In this document: positions 33,494 through 43,789 of the stretch, in pieces
Numbering within the stretch: position 1 is the stretch's first letter
Layout of the letters: every line of letters begins with the position of its first letter
The notes under the pieces: generated by a model
What the model was told of the DNA's origin: nothing
The model's input: the letters and a program-made list of their open reading frames with translations, nothing else
Databases searched by the model: none
Position numbers and translations under genes: made by a program
Origin: Cryptomeria japonica
Lineage: Eukaryota > Streptophyta > Pinopsida > Cupressales > Cupressaceae
Assembly (NCBI RefSeq): GCF_030272615.1
Contig: NC_081414.1
Span: 823,793,896-823,857,895, forward strand
DNA length: 64,000 nt
Direction of reading: 5' to 3'

Positions 33494-35137
33494 TGTAATG
33501 TCCCCAATTGTAGCCTTTAGGCTAATAGGAGCTATAGGGAGAAATTAATTAAATTAATTTCTTATAAAGTCATTAAAATAAATTATTTATTAAAAAGTGG
33601 CTTTATATTTAATTAATTATAAGTGACTAAAGCATAAAAATAAAATATTAATTAATAGTCACTTAATTAAAAATAAATATATTGTACCTACCCCCTTCTA
33701 GAAGGTGTCTCATGACGGGTTATGGAAAAGGTTAAATAGAAGAGGGTAAGAGAAGGGAGGCAGACTTGGATTTTGAGATTGGAGAATTAAAAGGGTTTTG
33801 TAGAACCTAAAGGGTGTCTGCAGACTTAGGATCCTTGGGAACGTCAACTCCCATTGATCGCATCACTAAGGGGGTGAAAGATCCTTTGAAGGGTTGCTTT
33901 GTGAGTGAGGAGCATTCAGCTTTCCACATGGAGCTTATGGAGACTTTTCATATCAGTTCATGGTAGTTTGCTTCAGACTTTCAGATTTGTGAGTTGCATG
34001 TATGCATTCCTTGAATGACAATGGACAGCGATTTCTCTTGAGGTCAATAGGTGACTCCCATTGCTATTTGTGGAGGCAAGTCGAAATATATAGTGCTGTC
34101 ATTATATCAGTTGCAGAACCTTATCCCCACGATTTTGCTCATACCATCTCCTATGGTCATCGATTTTGACATGTAATGATTCTAAAAATCATAAGAGGGA
34201 GAGGCGATACCTTTTGGGGCAGTTTGTTGGACGATTTGGTGTCTACTCAATTTATATCAAGCATCCGACCTGAGTCAGGTCCGTGGCCATTGTGACTTTT
34301 GGTTTTCACTGTGAGATGCAAATGATAGCTCAAAACCACCTTGGGAGATAGGAGATGTCCTCTAGAGAAGGATCCAGTCAATTTGGAAGGAGTTCTTGGG
34401 CTCATAAATGCAGATTGTAAGTGGTTATCAGACCTGTCCATATCAGATACAGGGAAAGACATTAGTGGGCTCATTTTGGGCTCATTAAACTTGCATTTGT
34501 TTTCCTAACTCTACATAAGGAAGGCGATATATCTCTACGCCATAGGTGATCGGTTTGGGATAACATTTGGACACCAGAACGCAGATTTGCACAATGTTCT
34601 CAGACTTTGGTAACAGCAAGAGCAGGGGCGGCATGTCACTTGGTACCACCTCACACTTCGGAGCCCATTATCATTGAGGATGTGTTTGCTTCCTTCACCG
34701 ATTTGTACCAGGTTCTTCACATTTCATTTTATTGTTTAAATGGAGAAAGTGTGAATTTCTTGGTCCTTGCAATTAGTCCATATAATTGATCTTTGACAGC
34801 ATATCATAAGAAGGGAAGTGAATTCGAATTGGATTACATTAATATAATAGTATTCTTATGTTGTATACCAACTGTTTGTCTTAATTACAGTCAGTTGTCA
34901 TCTTACTTCTTCACACCAAAATTCATTGTCATTGAATCAAACATTAAGTATTCTTGTAGCATTATCTCCCTGAACCATTGTTATATGATTAGCAAGTCAC
35001 TCTTATTGAATAAAAAAATTTATAATATCTTGCCAAATCTAAAATCTTATATCAGTCATTAGCAAAGTGTTTGTCATAATTCCTTCAAAAGGGCAAAAGT
35101 CTAAAAATCTTCATCAGAATTGGCTAGGGACATTACA
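33494..35137 (+). repeat. Solo LTR, 1,644 bp, TGTAATGTCCCC family
   Basis: Begins TGTAATGTCCC and ends GGGACATTACA, an 11 bp terminal inverted repeat. The flanks are GCGAA on both sides (33489-33493 and 35138-35142), an exact 5 bp duplication. No internal retroelement sequence is present, so recombination between LTRs probably removed it. It lies in the leader of element E. Confidence 0.9.
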
Positions 35138-35159
35138 GCGAAAAACAAAACATTTTCTC

Positions 35160-35365
35160 TTGTGCGGCGGAGGATGCAGGACGCAAGAAGAGCTCAACAC
35201 GACGCATGGCGCAGGAAGAGCTCAACACAACGCAACACGACGAAGCTCGACACAGCATGATGCAAGCAGGAGGAGCTCACTGCAGGCAAGAGGAGCTTGA
35301 CGCAGGAACACAATGCGGGCAGGTCAGGGCAGCTCGACATAGGCAAGAGGAGCTCGACGGGTCAC
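35160..35365 (+). repeat. GAGCTCGAC-rich repeat array in element E leader
   Basis: About ten variants of AGGAGCTCGACGCAGG and CAACACGACG stand in 200 bp. The tract continues element E after the solo LTR and fills the same place as the arrays of other family members. Confidence 0.65.
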
Positions 35366-36034
35366 AACAAAGCTTGAGGGAGGAGTTATTTCATATTAAT
35401 TTTTTTTGTTGTCAAATTTTGTTATAAACTATAGTTTTAGCCTTTAGGATATATATTTATTCTTTTATTTGTTTGTTTATTTTATTTATTTATTATAATA
35501 TGTTTAGATTTTTATTTTAGGTTTATCGTTTATTTGTTTGTTTAGGAAGTTAGAATTTAATTTTAATTTTTGAAATATAATTTTATTATTTATTAATTAT
35601 TATTTAATGATTTAAATTATTATTTGTATAATAATAGACGTTAAATATTTCAATTTAATATAAAGCGAAAAAGTAATTATTCATAATTATTAAGTAAATA
35701 TATTTTTACTTAATGATTATGAATAATTACATTTTCAATTTAAATTAAATTTAAATATTTAACATCTATAATTTATTGTTTAACATTAAATTTTAATAAT
35801 TATTTTTTAATTTGTTGTAGATAGCATAATGGCAACAACTGCTAGCTCTATTCCTCAACGAACTTTCAAAACCAACCCAAATTCACCTTTATGGAAATAT
35901 GTCAAAATAATAGACCAAGTAAAAGGTGGTGGAACATTTAACTGGATATGCAACTTTTGTAGTGTGAAAAAAACTAGCTCCTACAGTCGTGTCAAAGCCC
36001 ATTTTTGTGCCATTCCGCAACAAGGAATCAAACC

Positions 36035-37195
36035 TGTTGGCATTTTTGATGATTATGTTGTGATTGTCATTGATGGACACACACTTGCATTGAGATCACT
36101 TTTTATATGTATGAGTTAAAGCTCAACCGGAATTTGTTCCAACCGGTATGATGTATTATAGTCTTTAAACTATCGATGTTTTGCAAAAAGTGTTTACCTA
36201 TCTGAAGCGATATGAAGACCCCAAGCGGTTCGAAGATCTCAAGCGGTACAAGGGATCAAAGTGGCAAAACACATATTTTCCAGTCTTCATTTTTGTCAAC
36301 CGGCAACTGGTATTTTGTGTAAATCGGTATTTTGTATGAACCGGTAATACTCTGTGATGAGTTACCAACCGGCATTTTGTGATGAGTTACAATCCAACGA
36401 TTGTTTGACGGTGCTCACTCTGGCGGTACTTTTTGTGTCGTGTTACCAAGTATGTCTAGATTCATTGAACCTAGGAAATTGGATTGTAATCCTATTAGAC
36501 CGACATGAAATCAGATTCCTTTATAAGGACATCATGTCTAGGGTTTTAGGTTGTTGCTAGGGTTTAAGGTGGTTGATGAGTTTTTGTAAATGCGATCTTA
36601 ACTGAGAAGATCAAGTCTGTGAGCTGTAATAGAGTGAGAGTTACTAAAGACTGAAGTAATGCTGAAATGCATTAGCTATGAGCCATAGTGGATCTAATCA
36701 AGCAACCTGTGCCATTTGCTAGATCATTCACTTGTTGATTACTTACATCTTTGACAAGTTTGAAACCCTTAACCGGGTAGGCTCAGAAAAGCCTTTGTAA
36801 ATCCTCTAACAAGGTGGTTCACATCTGTGGATCTAAAATCCTCTAGCAAGGTAGTCTTTAATCGGACTTATCTCCTAACAAAGATTGAGATTCCTAACAG
36901 GATCTGTTCTGGCAAAGAACATTGTATGACCTTAACCGGTCTGGTTCCTATTCTGCAGATAGTTACTTGTGAGTTTCATCTCACCGTGGTTTTTCCCATT
37001 TGGGTTTCCACGTCAAATATCTTGTGTTATGGTGTTATTGCTCCTGTGGGTGAATGTCTTATTTGCTATTTGGTTTGCATGTGTTAACCGGTTTGTTTGT
37101 TAAAATGTTTTATCGGTTTATTACTAGACTGTTTAAGTGTTTTAATACAGTGTTTTTCGGTATACTAATTCACCCCCCCCTCTTAGTATTCATCA
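36035..37195 (+). repeat. 5' LTR of the Sirevirus-like element
   Basis: Starts TGTTGGCATTTTTGATG and ends TATTCATCA. A TATA-like CTTTATAAGG lies near 36520. The words ACCGGT and AACCGG are frequent throughout, as in the internal region. Confidence 0.93.
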
Positions 37196-37197
37196 AT

Positions 37198-37210
37198 TGG
37201 TATCAGAGCC
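37198..37210 (+). other. Primer binding site, initiator tRNA-Met type
   Basis: TGGTATCAGAGCC, 2 bp after the LTR end, the usual plant copia primer site. Confidence 0.93.
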
Positions 37211-37245
37211 TATCTTTCTATAAGTCTAACCACTTGGAAAGAGAT

Positions 37246-38504
37246 ATGGGGGAATACACTGTGAGGAAACTTACTCACCGGCTCACTCAGTCTGAGCAAG
37301 CCTATGATGAACTTATGGTAAAATATAAGGCCTCTCAGGCAAAAAGGAGAGAACATGCTGAAAAACTGATGGAGCTATTTGAAAATAGTTCTTCTGATGA
37401 AGCGGATATGGAAGCCCTAATTCAAGAAGTAGAAAAGCTGAATGAATCAAACTCCAACCTGAGAATGGAGTTGGAAGGACTGACTATCCGAATGTGTCAA
37501 GAGCTTGAGAATCGGAGGAAAGCTGAAGATCTGGTTAAGGACAAAGATCATGAGATCTCCAAGTTGAAGCAAGAAATCAGTGCTCTAACCGCTCAACTCC
37601 ATGCGAGCAAAGTGGAAAAGGAAGACATGCAAGGAGAACTGAACATAGCCATCTCTGAGAATGCAAACTTGATGGAGACAAATGCTGCTATTTCCAAAGA
37701 ACTCTCTGAGTCAAAGGAAATACTTGCTAAGTTCAACAAGAGTACTGTTAAACTAGAGCAAAAGCTAGAATTAGCCAAACCGGTAAAGAATACCAATGGC
37801 CTTGGTTTCTCTGGTCATGAGGAAGGTGAGAACTCAAGTGCAAATGCTGAAGCATTAAAGAAGCAACTAGCATTCAAAGGTAAAGGTAAGCAAAAATTCA
37901 AACCTGTTTGCTTTAACTGTCTTAAAGAAGGACATACTGCCAATGTATGTAGGAGCAAAGCCTACAATAATTTCCCTTACTTTATAAACAATGTACCTAG
38001 ATCCAATAAGTTCAATGGTAATTGTTATGCATGCAACAAGTTTGGGCATAGAGCATCTGAATGCAAGTCTGTTATGAACAACACTGGAAGATATCCTCAG
38101 AGGACTCAAGGAGTTGGTTCGGAACCTTTTGTGAACCGGAATCCCAACCGGTTTAATAGCTATAATCATCAGTCAGGTAGCGGTGGCTATCAAGCGGCAA
38201 CCAAATGGAGAGCAAACTGTTGGATTTGCCATGGTCATGCAGAAGGAAGAATGGAAACATGAATAATGGACCTTGGAGAGCACCTGGAATGGTTTGCTAT
38301 CATTGCAACAAACCAGGCCATTCAGCAAGATTTTGCAGAAGTAGAAAGAGAATATCGGATGACATACCGGTCACTCCGGAAGGAAAAATTGATGTTGAAA
38401 CCGTTCAAGCGGATATGAACAAAACCTGGAAGAAGAAACCAGCGATGTTCCAAGAAGAACCGGTTTCTGCACCTGATGTGGAAATCACGGAATCGGAAAA
38501 CTAA
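37246..38504 (+). pseudogene. Gag-like protein: coiled coil plus CCHC knuckles, frameshifted
   Basis: Starts MGEYTVRKLT 36 bp after the primer site. Residues about 1-190 are a long heptad-rich coiled coil. Then come CFNCLKEGHTANVC (near residue 221) and CYACNKFGHRASEC (near 259), and a third knuckle that breaks off after CWICHGH (near 38218). Reading resumes in another frame, with CYHCNKPGHSARFC at 38295-38336, up to the stop at 38504. The usual N-terminal UBN2 gag domain of copia elements is missing. The product would bind RNA and assemble by its coiled coil. Confidence 0.8.
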
Positions 38505-38934
38505 GCATCAAAAAAGCTTAGGGGGAACAAACGGAGAAATGCTTCGAACCCCCGGTTTACACCGATAAAAGACCTTAACTGGTATGTGATACCTATCATT
38601 TGGCAAAAGACCAGAAACAGTAAAAGGCAAATTAGGGTTTATGCCCTAATGGTGGAGCATTTATTACGATAGGTGAGGAATATGTTTAAAAGGAATTTTC
38701 AAATCATTTTTCGAGAGAAGAAGTTTTTCAAGTGCAAAGCGAAGAAAAAGTGATTTGTGTTGCGATTCAAAGAAATTTCGAAACCCTGAAGAAGATTCAA
38801 AAGCTAATATCAAACGGTCAAGAGAAGAACTCAAAGTAGTGATTCAGCAACCAACGAAGTGTGAGGCGAAGTGGAATTAGCAAGCCCTAAATTCTCGATT
38901 TCTGAAAGGTATTTCTCGAGCTTTCTGTTTTATC

Positions 38935-41900
38935 ATGGCTTCCGCATCTCATGCTAGCTCTAGTGCACCTGTTGATTCTATGAACATCATTCAATGCAAG
39001 TCCAAATACAGTGCCCTGTCTCAAGTACTTGCTGGTGTAATAGTGGAAGAAGGCATTTCTGATTACATAGACTGTAAAATTGAAGACCTAGGGTCTCTTG
39101 CAATCCATTCTCAGCTAGGTCTATTCTGTGGGAAGGATAAAAAGATCAAACCGGAGTATAGCATCTTGGAGAAGAAGAAGCTTCACAATGTGGTTTATTT
39201 CCTTGAGGATTTCACAGATGATCACATCCAAATCATTCCGAGCAGAGTTCATGGTGATAAAATGTATCTTGAGAGAACACACGACATCACACTGAAAGCT
39301 ATTTATGCCGTCACCGGTTTCTGCAATGTCGGTGAAGTGTCAGCCCTGAGGAAGATCATCAAGACCGAAATGACCAAGCTCACCGATTCAGTGAGTGACT
39401 CACGAGGAATGACTGTCAATTCCATCAAGGATGACCTGGTCAAATATGCATGTATGGTAATAGGATACCGAACGTTTCATGCCAGCAGAATTAACTCTAT
39501 CTCTACTGCAGCGGTAAATGCCGCTTATAGGATGATCAAGCAAGATGCATCGTTTGATCTATGCACTTGCATGCAAAGACAACTTCTGTTGAACCTCAAA
39601 TCGATCAAACAAGATAATGCATTGAAACTTAAGTTTGGACAACTACTGGTAGGGTTATTCTTCTACTTCCAAGGTTATTTCCCAGGAGTTGGAGATATTC
39701 AGTGGTCTGTCGACCAACTGGTCACCAAGCAAATCAAAGAAAGCCTGCAAGCAGTTGGAACCGATTACCCTGAAGTTTTGAACAAGTACTTTGATGAGTT
39801 CAGAAGCAAGATGAGCCTAAGGATGAGGATATCGAGTGACATTGTCAAAAAATACGAAGAGGACATCTACTTTATCATCAAAGTGGATGAATGCATAATG
39901 GAGGCCGTCGAGCCCAGACAGGAAGAAGTGGAGCCTATGGGCTATGAGGTGATGTATGATATGTTGGACGGGTATGCCTCTACCCTACTTGCCTCGCCTC
40001 TCGATCCGAAGGCAAAGAGAACCGGCACCTATCTGGAAAGGGTGACACCGGTTAAAGAACCCTCAGCAAAGAAAGGAAAGGCAGTGCCTTCAGCATCGGC
40101 ACCGGTTACTCCATCAAGTCCCAAAGTGACCAAGCAGTCACCTACAAAGAAGAAACCAGAAGCGGCACCTGCCAAAGTCTTTGAGAGGAAGAGGAAGACA
40201 AAGAACAATTCACCGGACTCAGAAGAAACTGTGTTTGAAGAAAAGCCTAAGAAGACAAGGCAAACAAGGAAAAAGACAAAGAATGAACCGGCATCATCTA
40301 CACCGGTAAATATTGACATTTCTTCCTACAAACCTTTGACACATTGTCAAAGAACTATTAAAAATATTAGGAGAAAGTTATTGAATGATTTAGTAGATCA
40401 TTTTGATGATTTCAATGATGAAGAAAAGGAAGAAGTTGAACAGGAAATCATTAAGTATTTGTGTGCTAATGACCGGTCGCCTTCAGAAATTAGATCTGAG
40501 ACACCGGATTCTTTGTATAAGTCTTTAGACAATAAATGGCGCATTGCCATAGAGAAGGAACAGGAAATAAGGGAGAAAGTTTTTGCCCAACACTTTCCTG
40601 ACCTGTCCAATTCTGAGCTATTTGAAGTTATTAACCAAAATAAAGGACTCTTCTTCATTAGAAGGAGAAGACTCTAGTTATTAGAAGGGAGAATTGATGA
40701 TGCTGAAAAGGACACTCATCTTCATATGACAACTGCTGTACATACTCATAAAGTGCTTCAAGCCAACAAGAAGGCTGAGCAAGAACCGGCAATAACAAAA
40801 CCGGATGAAGTATATGACAATGAAGGAAACCCGGTTACTGAACCTATAGACACTATTGATGTCGACGCTCTGGATGTAGAGGATGTTGCTCAAGGTACGC
40901 CATCAGAAGAAACAGGATAGGAAAAGCAGGCAAAACCGGAGGACAAGCAAAAGGAAGCAGAGGATGACGAGAAAAGGAAAGAGGAGGAAAAGAGAAAAGA
41001 GGATGAGAAGAAAAAGAAAGAGGAGGAAAAGAGAAAAGAGGAAGAAGAGAAAAAGAAACAAGAAGATGAGAAGAAGAAGAAAGAAGAAGAGGATAAGGAA
41101 GAGGAGAAGAGAAAGGAAGCAGAGAAGAAGAAAGAAGAAGAGGATAAAGAAGAGGAGAAGAGAAAGGAAGCGGAGAAGAAGGAAGAGGAAGATAAGGAAG
41201 AGGAGAAGAGAAAGGAAGCGAAGAAGAAGAAAGAAGAAGAGGATAAGGAAGAGGAGCAGAGAAAGGAAGCGGAGAAGAAGAAGGAAGAGGAAGATAAGGA
41301 AGAGGAGAAGAGAAAGGAAGCAGAGAAGAAGAAAGCAGAGGAGGAAAAGGAAGAGGAGAAGCAAAAGGAAGTGGAGAAGAAGAAAGCAAAGGAGGAAAAG
41401 GAAGAGGAGAAGCGAAAGGAAGTGGAGAAGAAAAAGAAGGAAGAAGAGAAAGAAGAAGCGGCAAAAAGCACTCAGATGGAGACTCCAAAGGCAACCGGTA
41501 GTCAAGCCAAACCGGCTGACCTCACCAGTCCTATTGACCTCCAGTTTGCAAACAAAATGGAGTTGCTACAAAGCATTAAGGTTGCTCAAGAATGCCTTGA
41601 AGTGATAAGGAGGAAGAAGGAGCAAGATGTGATCCAAGCTGCAGTGGACACTCTTACCGGTTTGATACCCGGCACAAACCTCCCCAATACTGATTCATCA
41701 CTGGCACAATTGAAGCTCCTATGCACAGTAGAAGATGATCAGGTGCAGAGCTTAGAAGAGGTTGCAGAGGCAAATGCCAAGAAAGCGCATCAAAAGGCTC
41801 TGAACATTGCCCTGGTGAAGAAGTTAAATGAGCTCCGGTCCGATCTGCAAAAAGCTCAAAAAGATATAAGGGATGCTCTAGATGAGGGGAATCTACTACT

Positions 41901-42342
41901 TAGTAAGATTTGCCGACCCCATCTCTTTTGTGATGATGTGCTTGTACAGAAGGAAAAGCTACAATCTGACTTGCAGTTATACATAAGCACCTTCAAGCCA
42001 CCATATGATTCTTTTACATCTTATGGGCAAACCGTTCACCGGTTTCATATCCAGTCTACAAGAATAGAGTTGGAGATCAGCAACCCGACACGAGATTTGC
42101 AGGAGCTACAACTGGTTCTACTCCCACGCCTGCAAATACTTCAGAAATGCTATCTCAATCTGGATGCCTTAACGGTGACTCAAGAAATGAGCACAATAGA
42201 CGCCATGGAAGAACAGGTCTCCCAGATGCAGACAGAGAAAGAAGTGGCTACCTCCCTAGTTGAGTCATGGTCCTTATCTATGAAACAATTTTTGCAGGAC
42301 TTTAAATCAGTTTTTGACAAGTTTTACTCTTTATTGTCATAA
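38935..42342 (+). pseudogene. Large second frame (about 1,135 codons, two stops), possible envelope-like ORF
   Basis: One frame throughout, with TAG stops near 40675 and 40918. The N-terminal 350 residues look globular (AIYAVTGFCNVGEVSALRK; ACMVIGYRTFHASRI; LLVGLFFYFQGYFPG, the only hydrophobic stretch). A serine/proline/lysine-rich linker follows (residues about 360-460), then a lysine/glutamate repeat (about 670-840), then a helical C-terminal domain. Sireviruses often carry an extra envelope-like frame of such make-up after pol; here it follows gag because pol is lost. No family was recognised with certainty. Confidence 0.6.
40945..41460 (+). repeat. In-frame Lys/Glu minisatellite, 51 bp unit
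   Basis: Units coding for variants of KEEEDKEEEKRKEAEKK (17 residues) repeat about seven times from 41060 to 41400, with more irregular copies on both sides. All variation keeps the frame. It would form a highly charged single helix. Confidence 0.85.
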
Positions 42343-42612
42343 ACTCTTATTATTTTAATACCAAATGAAAACAGGGGTTGTTCAACTGTACTTTGTCATT
42401 GTTGGCAAAGGGGGAGAAGTATTCTGGTATTTAAAATTTTGATGTATGCTCTGTATATCTTCATGTCTATCTCTGTAAGCAAATAGTTATACATTGTATT
42501 GTTTGCAAAAGGGATAGTGTATATGCTTAGGGGGACTAATTTTGCTTATGGCATATTTTTGTTGAAAAACACTTGGAAGTCAAAAATTTTCCTAAGTGTT
42601 GCCATCAATGCC

Positions 42613-42624
42613 AAAGGGGGAGAT
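42613..42624 (+). other. Polypurine tract
   Basis: AAAGGGGGAGAT directly before the 3' LTR; it primes plus-strand DNA synthesis. A near copy lies about 200 bp upstream. Confidence 0.9.
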
Positions 42625-43789
42625 TGTTGGCATTTTTTATGATTATGTTGTGATTGTCATTGATGGACACACACTTGCATTAAGATCACTTTTTATATGT
42701 ATGAGTTAAAGCTCAACCGGAATTTGTTCCAACCGATATGATGTATTATAGTCTTTAGACTATCGGTGTTTTGCGGAAAGTGTTTACCTGTCTGAAGCGG
42801 TTCGAGGATCTCAAGCGGTACGAGGATCTCAAGCAGTACGAGGGATCAAAGCGGCAGAACACATATTTTCCAGTCTTCATTTTTGTCAACCAGCAACCGG
42901 TATTTTGTGTAAATCAGTATTTTGTATGAACCAGTAATACTCTGTGATGAGTTACCAACCGGCATTTTGTGATGAGTTACCATCCACCAATTGTTTGACG
43001 GTGCCAACACTCTGGCAGTACTTTTTGTGTCGTGTTACCAAGTATGTCTAGATTCATTGAACCTAGGAAATTGGATTGTAATCCTATTGGACCGACATGA
43101 AATCAGATTCCTTTATAAGGACATCATGTCTAGGGTTTTAGGCTGTTGCTAGGGTTTAAGGTGGTTGATGAGTTTTTTTAAGTGCGATCTTAACTGAGAA
43201 GATCAAGTCTGTGAGCTGTAACAGAGTGAGAGTTACTGAAGACTGAAGTAATGCTGAAATGCATTAGCTATGAGCCATAGTGGATCTAATCAAGCAACCT
43301 GTGCCATTTGCTAGATCATTCACTTGTTGATTACTTACATCTTTGACAAGTTTGAAACCCTTAACCGGGTAGGCTCAGAAAAGCCTTTGTAAATCCTCTA
43401 ACAAGGTGGTTCACATCTGTGGATCTAAAATCCTCTAGCAAGGTAGTCTTTAATCGGACTTATCTCCTAATATAGATTGACATTCCTAACAGGATCTGTT
43501 CTAGTAAAGAACATTGTATGACCTTAACCGGTTTGGTTCCTATTCTGCAGATAGTTACTTGTGAGTTTCATCTCACCATGGTTTTTTCCATTTGGGTTTC
43601 CACGTCAAATATCTTGTGTTATGGTGTTATTGCTCCTGTGGGTGAATGTCTTATTTGCTATTTGGTTTGCATGTGTGTTAACCGGTTTGTTTGTTAAACT
43701 GTTTTATCGATTTATTACTAGACTGTTTAAGTGTTTTAATACAGTGTTTTTCGGTATACTAATTCACCCCCCCCTCTTAGTATTCATCA
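42625..43789 (+). repeat. 3' LTR of the Sirevirus-like element
   Basis: Same ends as the 5' LTR and collinear with it. Visible differences are scattered substitutions and a few small indels, for example an altered short repeat near 42800. Confidence 0.93.

Larger units (their letters stand above)
36035..43789 (+). mobile_element. Sirevirus-like LTR retrotransposon without pol
   Basis: LTRs of 1,161 and 1,165 bp flank 5.4 kb, with an exact 5 bp duplication AAACC (36030-36034 and 43790-43794). The primer site matches initiator tRNA-Met, the polypurine tract is AAAGGGGGAGAT, and a second AAAGGGGGAGAA lies near 42407, a Sirevirus trait. Inside are a coiled-coil gag with zinc knuckles and a frame of about 1,135 codons, but no protease, integrase, RT or RNase H. 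The LTRs differ at a low number of positions, so insertion was fairly recent. It must have moved with enzymes from another element. Confidence 0.88.

Noticed and set aside
35067-35427. Frames over the GAGCTC-rich tract
   Set aside because: Repeat-derived and cut by the LTR border.
40853-41505. Three long frames on the minus strand and one on the plus strand over the Lys/Glu repeat
   Set aside because: They are low-complexity shadows of the repeat in other frames; only the frame continuous with 38935-42342 fits.
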